From the NCBI GenBank assembly GCA_949752745.1, contig OX457029.1, positions 41,108,500-41,172,499 of the forward strand: a DNA stretch of 64,000 bases, given 5' to 3'. The notes beneath the pieces are model-generated. The model did no database searches, was not told the origin of the DNA, and saw only the letters and a list, made by a program, of their open reading frames with translations. A program made the position numbers and the translations under genes. Below are positions 48,031 through 61,406 of the stretch, piece after piece; the stretch's first letter is position 1; every line of letters begins with the position of its first letter. Source of the DNA: Protula sp. h YS-2021. Lineage: Eukaryota > Annelida > Polychaeta > Sabellida > Serpulidae.

Positions 48031-51000
48031 TTTAGTTATTATTATGATTAGTTAATATATTAAATGGAAAATTTCTGAATAAAATGTTCACGAAATCAGG
48101 CTTCATTAAGTGAGATTTAGTTATGTGTGTTTAGTGAGTTTCCTTTGTTTCTTGTACTGTGACACCTGTTCTATCCAGTGGTGCTCATCATATGAGAAGC
48201 TTCAGCAACCGATTGCCCGTCCGGGAACTCTTGCCCTTGGCGAAGTTGAATAGGTTCCCTAGAACAAACACGAGTACTTGATCCGTTTTCGGTTTTCTAT
48301 GCTCGTCCTATGAGTAGGCGTGTTTGGTGTGTCACTCTTACCTTAGATTGTGGCGACTTTATGAATTACATGCGTTTGCACGCCCTTGCTGGACACCCAT
48401 TTGTTCGGTACTTGTAGTGGTGGAATACACTTTATTCTGTGTTGTTTTGAACGTACCGCTTCCAGGCGTATTTTTAAAAGAAAGGATCGCAGGTTGGAGT
48501 CAAGCTCAATGTATAGTACAAATTGTGAAAACCACACTTTTCTTTAGAAAATTTCACATTTATTCCCTACACGTGAAGGTCTTTGGGGTTCAGGTGTAAA
48601 CAGCAATATGTAGGGAGCATTCCAGATTTTCATGTTCTGAACCAAAGATGTTCATAACATTGAAAAAAATTCGATCTGTGGCAGCTACTAGACACCATCT
48701 AAACAATGTCGCTTTTTCAAAGTTGCATAAAAACGTCAGAAAAGATGTCAGATAAATTGGGTGTTTAATCGCAACACATCAGTACAAACTTGCTCGCTTC
48801 AGGTCTATTCGCCGTTGAACTGGAAGTCAAGAAAAGCGGTGTCATGAAAAACATCGAATCAACTTTTTAATTCCACGTTTATTAAAACGTTACGAAAACG
48901 ATATTTTAACCTTTCAGACTTTTCATGTCTTCTGGAGTAACGTCGAAAGTATGTTACTGTACTAAAGCCTTTGTAAACGCCTATGTAGCGCCTAATTCCC
49001 GTTCATAGTAAACTTTAAAGTGTTGTCTTTCTTATCTCCCTTCTATTATGGCAGTTACATGGCAGGCATATGGAGAATCATATGCCGAAAATTATCATCA
49101 ATGCCGTATGGTGCATAAACAAACCACATAAAACTGCAAAGTGATGAGACTAATTTTCACATGCTATTTTGATTTTTTAATTGATGAACAGTACCTTATA
49201 ATTTGCAGTCCCTGAGTGCTGGGTTTTGACATCTGCCTACTTCCACTCATTATCTGAAAACAAATAGAATAGAATCGCACAGGAATATTTCCACTGTAAG
49301 TACTTATGTCGGCTAGAAAAAAAGCAACTCAAGATTACTACCACGCTGAATAGGTAAGGAAGGTCATAATGTTTTGATTTTTCCATCAGTGCCTCTGTGA
49401 ACACAATTCCGTCAAAGCCTGCCAGTGCATTTTGATTCATGTAAATGGCCTGTCTCACTGGTTAGATTTTTGTGGGCTTGCTTATGTCGTATGTTTACAT
49501 TCAAGACTCATAATACTGAGTGAACTCGATTCTTCCAAAACCTGCAAATGGATTTCAATTTAACCCTATAAGAGTATTTATACGGATGACTGATCAGATT
49601 GTTATGGGCATACAACGTTTTAGCTGGATTTGGTGAAACTCGATCTGATTGATCATCTAGATAACCTATCGTGTTGATTTTAATGACATTGAGGTGTTAT
49701 TCACGGTCAGCCATGGACTTTCAATCGTTAATGTTTCCCGATGGTGACAATCGCAACTTTTTACATTGATATATATATTTCATTGACTTGTATCTGTGCA
49801 ATTAAGGAAAAATTTATCGATTACACATACAGAAGCAGAAATATTTGTTCTTGAAAAAAGCTAAATTCTGCATTTAATAAGCGAAAAAAAAATAATCCAC
49901 GCATTAAAAGGCAGCAAAAAAGAGATTCAAGAATAATAACAAATTACATAAAGTCCAATAAAAATCTGTGTACATCCTAAAAAATGTTCTTTACTTGAAT
50001 AGCTAGAAAGGACAGGGTTTTTATCAGGCATTCTTTCACTACAAAAGGCCAGCACAGCGGAAGGATTTGTGAGTCAATGGCATTATTAGTTCATTCTGTA
50101 TCTTTGAAGATTGTGCACGTGGGTTCTATATATTTGTTCCAGTTTGTTTTAAAAAATATAAATAAGGATTGAATAGTAGTTAAGTGAATTAATTCTGCAG
50201 AATGAATTCTCCAGTTAGTTATTTAGAATTCATATTTGGTACACATAAATTCGAATCAGTCATTGTCTATTATGAGATTATTTATGTCACGGTTAAAAGA
50301 AGTGAAACAGAGAATACACTGTTTTGAATATTTTAAGGGAAAATTAGCGTCTTTTCTGAGCAAAGAATCCACGCTCAGTATTTTAAAAATTCACGTTAAA
50401 TATAACAAGAGACTAATTACGCCATTAGATTGACAAAGTACTTCTGATGTGTCACAACAAACTGCACATGTTATGCCATTCAGTTCATAACTAAGTCAAT
50501 AATCTCCTCAAATATTTCTCATAATATGTCAATTTCCCAGGAAGACATTAATGAACATTTGATGTTTGGCATTTAAATATTAAAACCAAATAAAATCACA
50601 TGCAGTCAAGGGCAAGATTGTCAAGGCTGTTCCCAGCAGGCTATTGATTATAGGTTAAAATTTGTGAAATGTTCCCCTGCGTGATGTAGTGGTTAAGACG
50701 CTTGATTGGTAAGCATTGTCAACCCAAAAAACGCAAAATACCATGGAAAATTAAGTGTCCTTTTAGCAATATGTTGCTTTAATTATATTAAGTAAAATTC
50801 AAATAGCAGTTGCTAGAGAGGTAGGTATTTCATCTTTATATATATTCAAATTACACTCGTCCTATATTTCCTCTGAAGAAAAAGAACATTTAAAACGTTA
50901 TGTCTTAAGAAATCTTTTTGTTTTTCATAATAAGGTAAACTCAGTGTTTGCATTTTTATTCCATTGATGCGCCTCTAGATAGGAGCGCTCTAGATATTCT

Positions 51001-52575
51001 TCGTCACAGTATGCCATCTATGTGTTGATGAATATCATACTATTATATATATCTAGATCTTCTTTCAAAAGTCCTTGCAGATAAAGCAACTGGGATCCCG
51101 AAATATAATTGATCTATCCCGGGGCATTGTGAGATATCGGTGAATTCTACTTCGATAAGCGGGAATCCCAGTGCAATCCTGACTTCTTTTTTCAATAGGG
51201 AACTCGAGTCCAATGTTTCATGGCGTAAATCCAAGGGAATATGTAGAATTTGAAAAAGTTTGGTCGGGTTGTGGCTATTATCGATTAGTGAAATTCCATG
51301 GGGAGCTGCCGAATTTCAGCCTTTTTCAGACAGAATCAAGATCTATGATTATTAATAGGGTTGCACATAAAATGCCGTTTGTTATGGTGAATTTGAAAAT
51401 ATGTTTAAATTGATACTCAGTTTCAAAAATATTCCTTTGCTTTGTAACTAGGATCTGTTTTGGTAGATTTCACTTCATTACCATTTAAAGTCTGATATTC
51501 AAATGGTTATACATATAATTTCAAATTTCTTTGAAATAATATAATTCAAAGAACTTAAGCAAAGCGCGTTTCAGATGTGCAAGCACGTCGTCAGAACGAA
51601 ATCACTATTCTCAAAATAGTGCTTCCGATTTATTACTTGACTGATATGTACACCCCTGTATATGTATGACAGTAATATAGTAATAATTAATACTCGACAG
51701 AGCTTACACACAGATCAGTTCTTACTTTTGTATTTTAGATGGATAACTGTCCGACGATTGGTAAATAAGAGATCTAAATGAAAGGAATAGCATCTAAGCA
51801 ATTTAAAACTGTATGTTTACGTACCCAAAGCAAAGTAACGTACGAATAAACAGAATAAAAGGTGCAGCTCAGCCAAAGGCAACCGTTTCCATTTTATAAT
51901 GTCGTCATTATATCAAACGCTCTTATGAACTAAAAGGCTTTGATGAAATCATTTGCCCTCCTAGAGGTTGCACGCAAACTCCTCCCTGCCCTGTTTCTGC
52001 TTCTTAAATGATCTTATACTGGAGTCATGCAAACAGGTGAACTCTTCTCACGTGTGCTATTGAACAGAATTTTCTAGAAAATACAATGGAATGGAAGCAT
52101 ATCCATTATATATTATATCAGCTTTTCTTATTTCATACTTGTTTTGATTGAAATATTCTTATATTCAGTTTAAATTTTTAACTGAAGCTTTTATGCTTTC
52201 ACTGTTTTGTGGAATGAGGTAATTCAACAGCAAACAGAAAAAACTCAAAACCGGAAAATGTGCTTGCTTTATCTGGTATTTTTCTCGAAGACACTTGATG
52301 GTGTTTAGAACTATTACAAAATGTATTACATGTTAACGGTGACAATGCTATTCTATAAAGAAACTCATTCAGGTTCCTAACCTGATCTCATAAAGCCATT
52401 CTGGGCATATCTATCAGTGCGCATGCTGTGTGGAATGCGCATATTCTAAAACCACACACTGAGCACCTGTCTTTTTCTTGATACTCCGATCCTCTTTTAA
52501 AAATTTGTTCGCATACAGCCTTAAGACATAAAAACTTTTAACATGAGTTGGTAACCCCTTCTTGTTAATTTCGAA
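48031..52575. other. Non-coding, mostly unique AT-rich sequence
   Basis: No convincing gene, tandem repeat or element. At 50668-50712 'CCTGCGTGATGTAGTGGTTA' AGACGCTTGATTGGTAAGC resembles the 5' half of a tRNA (D-arm/A-box region) but lacks a T-arm, so it is at best a SINE head. Confidence 0.45.
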
Positions 52576-52580
52576 TCCTA

Positions 52581-52622
52581 ATGTTTCTACTACTACTACT
52601 ACCACTACTACTACTACTACTG

Positions 52623-52713
<91 letters not shown>

Positions 52714-52721
52714 CACTACTT

Positions 52722-52769
<48 letters not shown>

Positions 52770-52835
52770 TTATTATTATTATTATTATTACTACTACTAC
52801 TACTACTACTGCTACTTCTACTACTACTACTAATA
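52581..52835. repeat. (ACT)n trinucleotide microsatellite
   Basis: About 85 ACT triplets with a short ATT interruption (52770-52790) and point variants. Further ACT/TCT-like runs continue to 53035. Homopolymer-type open frames on both strands are artefacts. Confidence 0.98.
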
Positions 52836-53039
52836 CTTATAATAAAATAATAATAACAATAACAATAAGACCAATAATAATAAAGCTAGCAGTACTTCTG
52901 TTTATTCCTTTTCTTTTTTTCTTCTGCTTCTTCTTTTACTACTACTAGCAATGCTAATACTATTACTATTACTTCTGCCACGGCTTTTGCTGTTACTGCT
53001 ACGACTACTGCTGGAGCTACTTCTGCTTACTTTTCTAGC

Positions 53040-55930
53040 TACAATGATGACAAATAATAATATGAATCTGGACAACTTTTTGAGACACTGTTTATATCTA
53101 CGTTCTTCCCCCTCTCAAATGTCACTATTTGTTTGTATTGAATTTATGTGGAAGAGGGCTTGATGAAAGACGATGTTGGTAATCCTTGATCTTCCTGGTG
53201 TGAGCAAGTTCATGACAATTGATATTCGTGTGTTCTAAAAGCACTCTTAGCGACGATGTTCAGGTATTTATTCTTTTAGAGTGCGATCTGATGTACTGAC
53301 GCACATCTTCCTTGCGCAGATGTATAAATTAATATCAAGAGATGCACCTATGTATATTAGTACGGATATTCCGGAAATCATAATTTCCTATTTCCACCAA
53401 CTTCTCGGCAAAAACTAAGACACGTTTCATTCATACCAATAAATATTTCCTGTTATTTAAAGCTTGAATATCTTCTTTTGACAACTAACAAACAGAGAAC
53501 CTTTAAAAGCGGTGACTAGATGAAACAGGCTACAAAAATTATATTACTTTGATTGCCCAGGTAAGTGGTGTCAGAAATCAAGAACAGAACTTTCGTTCAA
53601 ACTACTAAATTCTACTTAAAACAGTAGTGTTATTATCATTTCTTGTTATTGAATTACACAATGCTTGATGTTCTAGAATATCATGACATTCATTTTATTG
53701 AAGGTTTTATTGCTCATTGTAATAAACGTAGCATTTTCAAGTGACATTAACTAAAACACATGGCAGCTGTAATTCACTGATCAAGACACACACGAGACCT
53801 TTGATCGGTCCATAACATTTTTCCATAAACAAGTTATGCAAGGTACTTTTTAACGGGGATAAAAACATCGTTACCATAAACCTGCGGTGTGTTTTTGCAC
53901 GGATGTGACTACGCAATAGATGTCGGTTGCCCAGAAGCTTTGACATAAACTCTTTTGATCCTGTGTTTCTAATGTTGTAATTAATGGGTTTATCATATAT
54001 AAAAAACGAAATATCGAAGTACTTGCCGAAAACACATCACAAGATAATTCCAGTGGAGCGTATTAAACATCCTAATTATAAAGTAATTCCCGTAAATCAA
54101 GTCTCACCATTATATTTAGAAAGATCTTACATGCTTTCAAAAATGAGTTGTCAAAATAGTATGGTATATCAAAAACACTTATATATGAGACTGTGTAATT
54201 ACATATGACAAAGAGGAATAACAAGTATCGCCAAACATTTACCTAAAGGCACTGCGAAGGTAGAAACAGATTAACTAATTGAGAATTATCTTCAATCTTT
54301 ACATACTTTAACTAATACTTCTATTTTACTGAGCGGACTAATCATTGAGAAAAGCCGAAAATTTTCTTTTTGTTGATTCGTTAATGGATTTTTTAAGGAA
54401 TCGTATTTAGAAGGGTAAAATGTGTAAAACAAATTCCGTTTAATATATATAGTTGTTAAAGTTTCTGCAAAATGTACAATTAAAAAAAATCATCATTTAC
54501 TTAAGATTAGAAATTAGTCATATGAGGATAAAACAATTTGATTTGTAAAAAAAATGAAACAGAAACGATACATATAGTCTCTACAAACTTGATATCTTTA
54601 CAATCGCTTGGAGATTATTGGTTTATCGAAAAAATCACACCTTATTTTCTGAATTTAATTTGACCACAGCTGAGCCATTTTTAGGATACCTGTTGGTGCT
54701 CAGATATCTATTGCTACACCTAGTTTCACTTAACGACATAACGACACGGAAAACAGACTAACATTTAGGGTGTGGCCGACTCACCTTTGATTGATGTGAC
54801 GTTTGTGTTCATTACGAGGCGTGTCACCTACTCAGCAAAGAAAGAATAATGGGCACTGAGCCGTGCTACATCGCATGCAATGGTCGTCATTTATTTCCTC
54901 ACAAATGCTATGAGGGTATGCGAGTTTTCGCTGTTTGTTTTCATTATATATGCTTAGCGTTCATCCAAGTTTATTATTTAGATGTGTTGCCATAAGCAAT
55001 ATTTACTAATGTATATACACAAATATACTATAGATTCTTAAAGATTAATAAATTCCCACAACAAACAATTTAATTTTGATTAAACCAAGCATTAAGAATC
55101 ATTCAAATGCTCTGCCCTTTAAAAAGGCGAGAAGCTTGTTTACTGAAAATGAAAAAAACTTAATCAGAAGCCTTCAAGCTCTGGATTTTGTGTTTAAGTA
55201 GCCAAATGAGAAACAATGAAATTCCTTTCACCAAAGCTCTTTTTTGTATCGAATAACTAACTGCTTGCCATGGTAAAATGTAATGGCTAACTCACGTCGG
55301 CAAGCACGTTATAACTTCGCATAACGTAGTTAATTATACAGAATGGTATCGACATTCCACAATTAATATATAATCAATACGAATGTTTGCTCGAGCGTGA
55401 TTCGTGTTTTTACGACACTACCCCGTTATTGTTTTGAGTACAAACAGCTTGTTTGGTCATCCCAGTCAAGTTTTTTGTTTTGAAATTCATGTGACGTTAT
55501 GTCAAATATGTTTGAATTTGATGACTAAATACTACTACTTCGCTATCAAGGTAAACGACAGAAGAAACTTACAGTATTTTTGTTGTATATTGTGATTTCA
55601 CTAACATGTTGCAAAATGACCACTGGGTTTACTCATTGCGTTTTTTAAAATTATACCGAAACGATTAAAAATGAAATTGTAAATTTAATATTATAGTTTT
55701 GTTATTATAAAATATGTTAAGAACATTAAAAAATGAAATGAATTGAGATTAGTTTTGCAATTACTTTAGAATATCCCCGTATATTATGTGACTGAGTTCT
55801 TTAAACGATTATTTCAAGGACTATTTGGATAGATGCATTATTCTGTAAGTGTTTCTTGTTGTATAAAATGCATAAAATGAATATGAACATAATATGGTGT
55901 AAAGTGCCAATGCTCTTCATGATATTTTTC
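53040..55930. other. Non-coding, nothing recognised
   Basis: AT-rich, apparently unique. Only short open frames without motifs. Confidence 0.45.
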
Positions 55931-55934
55931 CTTC

Positions 55935-56940
55935 ACGATGCCACCGACATTACGTGTGTATATTTGTTTCCTTCACCATTTCACCGACATTACTAGTGTA
56001 TATTTGTTTCCTCCACATGTCACCGACATTACGTGTGTGTGTGTTGTCTCCACCATGTCACCAACATTACGTGTGTATATTTGTTTCCTCCACATGTCAC
56101 CGACATTACGTGTCTGTGTGTTTTCTCCACCATGTCACCAACATAACGTGTGTATATTTCTTTCCTCCACCATGTAACCGACATGACGTGTGTGTGTTTC
56201 CTTCACCATGTCACCGACATTACGTGTGTGTATGTGTTTCCTCCACATGTCACCAACATTACATGTATGTATGTGTTTCCTCTACATGCCACCGACATTA
56301 CGTGTGTGTGTTTCCTTCACCATGTCACCGACATTACATGTGAGTATGTGTTTCCTTCACCATTTCACCAACATTACGTGTGTATATTTGTTTCCTCCAC
56401 ATGTCACCGACATTGCGTGTGTATATTTCTTTCCTCTACATGCCACCGACATTACGTGTGTGTGTTTTCTTCACCATGTCACCGACATTACGTGCGTGTA
56501 TGTGTTTCCTCAACATGTCACCTACATTACATGTATGTATGTGTTTCCTTCACCATGTCACCGACATTATAAGTGTGTATGTGTTTCCTAAACCATTTCA
56601 TCGACATTACATGTATGTTTCTTCCACCATTTCACCGAAATTACGTGTGTGTGTGTGTACGTGTTTGGGTGTGTGTTTGTGTTTTCTTCACATATCAACG
56701 ACATTATGTGTGTGTATGTGTTTCCTCCACCATTTCACCAACATTACGTATGTGTATGTGTTTCCTAAACCATTTCATCGACATTACGTGTGTGTATGTG
56801 TTTCCTAAACCATTTCATCGACATTACGTGTGTGTATGTGTTTCCTAAACCATTTCATCGACATGACGTGTGTGTATGTGTTTCCTAAACCATTTCATCT
56901 ACATGACGTGTGTGTAGGTGTTTCCTCCACATGTCAGCGA
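55935..56940. repeat. ~40-bp minisatellite, about 24 copies
   Basis: Unit TTTCCTCCACCATGTCACCG followed by ACATTACGTGTGTGTATGTG, ~40-41 bp, with variants (CATTTCA, ATATTTG). Units after about 56580 shift to a TTTCCTAAACCATTTCATCG type, indicating local expansion of one variant. Frames stay open on the plus strand because stop codons are rare in the unit. Confidence 0.95.
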
Positions 56941-57933
56941 TGGGAAACAAAAATTTGAAAACACAAAACTTAACAGCCTATTTGTTTTAGTTGGGGGGGA
57001 TGCAACCTTTGAACCCCCCTCCCCCCTCACCCCACTTTTTGAATCCACCACTGCACACTGTGAATCAACTGTAATATAATACAGTTCATTTTGATTTAAA
57101 AAAGACATCATAAAGAGCATTCAAAAACTGTTGGATTCATTCATCTGGAACTCTAAGCCACCAAAGGTGAGGTATTCAACGCTTATAAACGACTATCATA
57201 AAGGCGAACTTAGAGCAATAGACGTTAATTGCCATACAAAAGCATGGCCATGTCCCGAGATATAAACAAAAAAAAAAACACTCTAATATAATATTTATAA
57301 TGCCTAGTGACCGTATGTCTTGCAGAGACTAAAAGGATTCATCCCCTACTCCCATCTCCCCGCTTCACCAACGTCCAGCCCGATGATTCACGCCCATGAT
57401 ATATTTAGCTGTTTTGAAATATTTTTATGTGCTATTTCAGTTCATAATAACTTTCTATAAATGTATATGATATAATTATAAAAATTCCTTTTCACAGGTT
57501 TTACAGTTTAAAGCCAAGTGAATAGTCTTGGAACAATAAATGTGAACTACTGAGTGATCTTCAGGTAAAACTGCACGTTGAGGATGTTCCTTATAAAATT
57601 TTAAAAGAAACAGGAAGATTTTAAGAAGTGTCATCTTTTTACTAAACAAAACACTAACGCACAGAAAACATTCATACAAAATCCTTTAGACTAACACAGT
57701 TTTTGATTTGATTCATTTATTCAAATATTTTATAAAATCACAGATAAAATCACAGATAAACCTAGGTACATGTAATATAGACAGCACGTGTCATGACTAT
57801 CATTGTGCGTGTGTGACCGTCTGAGCACGCCTACAGAAACTAGCACTGCGCGATCTCCACAGTGTCACTGTACCGCCAGATGGCGATGTGTGGACGACAC
57901 ATCAAAGCCAAGCACTTCGGTCATTAACAATTC
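56941..57933. other. Non-coding, nothing recognised
   Basis: Short open frames only. A C/T-rich patch lies at 57010-57040. Confidence 0.4.
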
Positions 57934-58067
57934 TTATTTAACTGACTTTACTAAAAGCATTTCAGAATTTACCGATTGATGATCGGGAGAACTCGGGGGA
58001 ACTATTTGATCACTCTGTTGGCTTCTACTTTTGACCACAGTATAGTCTACATTTTCGGTCCCACTTT
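57934..58067 (-). CDS. Candidate terminal exon with an ITIM-like motif (uncertain)
   Basis: On the minus strand an acceptor-like CCTTCCCACACAG is followed by 43 open codons ending in a stop. The residues include NVDYTVVKSRS, where VDYTVV fits the V-x-Y-x-x-V form of an immunoreceptor tyrosine inhibitory motif, then a Ser/Pro/Gln-rich tail. It could be the cytoplasmic end of a receptor gene whose other exons were not found, or chance. An open frame extends upstream to 58134 without the splice. Confidence 0.25.
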
Positions 58068-58156
58068 CTGTGTGGGAAGGGATTAAACACCACTGGCAGT
58101 TTTTTTCTCCAATACGTGTTTGTTTACAAAACACAGACTAATAAGACATTAAATAA

Positions 58157-58225
58157 GTGTTTAAATTAAAGATTATAACATCTCAGTACAGAGTTTAAAT
58201 AAAAGATTATAACATCTCAGTACAA
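58157..58225. repeat. ~35-bp tandem duplication
   Basis: TAAAGATTATAACATCTCAG with its GTTTAAAT lead occurs twice in a row. Confidence 0.9.
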
Positions 58226-59765
58226 TTATGTTATTTCTTACCCAGTTATAATCATTGAGGACGCCTCCCTCATCCCCCCATCCCCACACAAAACGACAAA
58301 GGGCACTCAGGTCAACAGACATGCATCCGCGCATGTCAATATTAAAGAAATGGCGATTCAGTGATTTATTGAATAAGCTCAAAGACACATTACAGGAATG
58401 AGAAAGCACCTTAAAATGAACATTAATTGTCGGAAAACTTGTCTATAAGCTGTCCATAATAAATTTGGGATACGGACCACACATGGACTGCAAACGCACG
58501 AGTTTTGTCGGGGTCGGGTAGGGGTGTGGGGTCTGTGACCGCATAAGAGTCAGTGAGTGATGTCACAAATGTTGAATGAGTGGGGGATCAGTCAAAGACT
58601 TTAGTTTTGGGGGAGGCATTTATGGACGTTCCGAAGAGATCACCATACTCATTACTATTTATAAAGTTTAATTTTTGAAAGTAACCACAAATACCGTTTG
58701 CAACCTGTACATTTTGATTATAGCTATTAAGTGCATCAGTCACATCCTCACAGAATCAACTGAAAAATGGGTGGCTCTCTGTGTGGGAACGACGTCGCTT
58801 CTACGCATAAACAGCGTCACTTTTACGTATGAACGACGCCATTTGTACGTCTAAACGTGTTTACATCTAAGTATATTGATTTCATTCCTACGTCGAAAGT
58901 AACCTAATATATTATGGGGGTAATTTTAAACGTCTGTTAGTAATTAAAAATACGTAAAAAAAGTACAGAAATAGATTTACCTGAACAAGAAACAATAATT
59001 TAGATTACGTATCATTTAATTTAAAATTTATTCTTACATCTGAGATACGCCTTGTATAGTTAGAAATCTGTGGAATATCACGTACAAGTGCGAACATCCA
59101 TAGGTATATTTTGTTCATTAAATCTCAGATGGTGCGAGTCTCCTGCGAGTTCAATTAAAGATATTAAACTATCAATGGAATATTTTGATACGCATCCACT
59201 CGTTCCTTTGTGTCATGGGGATACTAAGCACGTAACTAAAGCTAAATATACTATAAGAAGTAACTTGGTATTAACGCGACAAACTCATAATAAATTCTGC
59301 TCTTACATTGTGAGATTAAAAAATTATCATGACATTGAGACCAAGGAATGCTGTGCAACACAAAGAATGTATAGAAAAATTTAAGTGTGTCTCTATATAA
59401 ACAGAGTTGCTATTGTGGCATAGCAATAAGCACTTCCTTGTGTTATGAAACTTTCAAAAATCCACCTCTCTTTTCTTTGAAAATTGTTCCTTCTCATGAC
59501 CAAGCAGACAAAACTGTTAGCTGCCGACGATTACACTACGTCGCTGCAACATTGCAACATCGTTTTGGCGGCTTCAAGTCGTCTCAACGTTATTGTTAAC
59601 CGAGGGACTCCTGGTAGGGCCGTTTCACCGTTCTTATCTTCGGTAGAAAACACAACATTTTAACGACGTTTCCCAAGAGTAGATTCTTGTGGCCTTTGAC
59701 TGAGAGTGGCAGTTCTTTGTTAAAAGACCCTTGTTTCACCCCACCAGCAGCTCTGGACCCTCTGC

Positions 59766-59766
<1 letters not shown>
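58226..59766. other. Non-coding, short CGAC-rich triplicate
   Basis: At 58786-58855 three ~24-bp imperfect repeats of GAACGACGTCGCTTCTACGC occur. Open frame 59070-59384 (+) has no recognisable domain. Confidence 0.4.

Positions 59767-59817
<51 letters not shown>
59767..59817. repeat. (TA)n microsatellite
   Basis: About 25 uninterrupted TA dinucleotides. Confidence 0.97.
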
Positions 59818-59819
<2 letters not shown>

Positions 59820-60424
59820 GAGTGGGTAGAATATTTCAGCATGTAGAATACGGCAAATGGATAGATTTAAGGTCTCGCTATGATGGCATATTCATACGAG
59901 GAGAGAAAATCTCTTCACGTGTGAATGAAGCCTTAACGCATATCTCGATTGCCCAACAAAAGACAGCAAATGATTTCTGTTAATTCCTGTAAACTTAAAC
60001 GTTTTCAAACACTTAATGAATCATATTTTTAAGTATTATTTACAGTAAATATAACGCATAAAATGGTACACAAAGTGTTCCATTTGGGAGAAACTCACAG
60101 AGATTACTTATTTGGCAACCAAAGACCGGCCTCAGTTGCTTAATATAAACACACCGCCGACTTAGTCCAATTGCAATTTGAACAACCCATTGAACATTTA
60201 TAATGCATAAAATATTTTGGCATTATTTACATGTGCGGGTTCACTAAATGTCTTCTATACATAAATGCTACATTTTGGCCACACAGTAAACACATTCACG
60301 TACAGAGTGATTCGTAACTGTGGCTGGTTTGCTATGGCACCTGTCTCAAATACACATGTACTTCAAACATAAAATTACTTTTCATTCGTGCAAAAAAGCT
60401 AGTTTTTATTCTGTGTTCTGAAAG

Positions 60425-60553
<129 letters not shown>

Positions 60554-61310
60554 AGCATGTCCAAGGACATAACCAAGCCGAGTTACCAAACAAGGAAAGA
60601 GAGAAAAATTCTGAAACGAATACTCTTAGGCCAAAAAATGAAGTATGTAAAATGCATTTAATTCGAATTTGGAAGCTATCCGAAAAGGGATGTTGGAGAG
60701 GTTGGGTTTTTGACGACTCACGTATTTACCGACATTCACACAATTTTACAATTTTTTTTTTAAATTCCACCAATTTCGCATTTTTTTTGTCATTTGCGAA
60801 GAAAAGCAAAGTCTGGGTAGAGAAGCACCTAAGAAAATTTCGATTAAAATTTAATAACTATTTGAAAAAGACTGAGAAATGAATGGTTTGACAAATTAGC
60901 TATTTACTACCATTTATTCCAGTTTTTGCCAAACTTCAAAGCTGCGCCATTTCGGCTATTTTTGGCGAACCACGAAAAAAATATCAGCCTGGTAGGCGAA
61001 CTCCCGGGGAACATCCCTGCGTAACATCTAAACGATTGGTGTAAAACTGTAGGAGGAGTAGTGTTTTAAAAATTGGTCGAAACGGGCACAAAAAGTGCCG
61101 CCATTTTGTCAGTTTTTTGTCAATCGTCAAAAAAGTAATACCCAGGTGATGGGCCACCTAGGAAGCATTCCTGCGTAATATCAAAACGATTGGAGCAAAA
61201 CTGTAGGAAGATTAGCATCTTAAAGAAAAAAGTTTACATACGCACATACATTCAAGCCACCCCCCCCCCCCAAAGTGATACGACTAACCCAGTCCAACAA
61301 AGTTGGCTGG

Positions 61311-61314
<4 letters not shown>
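60554..61314 (+). mobile_element. Hairpin element, family A, apparently complete
   Basis: Begins with the near-perfect palindrome CATGTCCAAGGACATA (60556-60571). The body runs through TTTAATTCGAATTTGGAAGC and AGAAGCACCTAAGAAAATTT, two ~150-bp core monomers each ending in GTAGGA(G)GA-AGCATTTTAAA-like words, CATACGCACATACATTCAAG, a C run, and the hairpin TAACCCAG...CTGGGTTA (61285-61314). It is 760 bp, bounded on both sides by AAT repeats. No coding capacity. Confidence 0.85.
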
Positions 61315-61396
<82 letters not shown>

Positions 61397-61406
61397 TAAT
61401 AATAAT
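61313..61406. repeat. (AAT)n microsatellite, right of element A
   Basis: About 30 AAT triplets starting at the last base of the element's hairpin, again with one AAC variant near the right end. Confidence 0.97.

Noticed and set aside
50668..50712. tRNA gene
   Set aside because: Resembles a D-arm and A-box region only. No acceptor pairing or GGTTCGA-type T-arm follows.
52414..52948. Poly-Val/Leu/Thr open frames
   Set aside because: Translations of the ACT microsatellite.
55938..56848. Several overlapping 80-142-codon frames
   Set aside because: All fall in the 40-bp minisatellite and read the same sequence in different registers.
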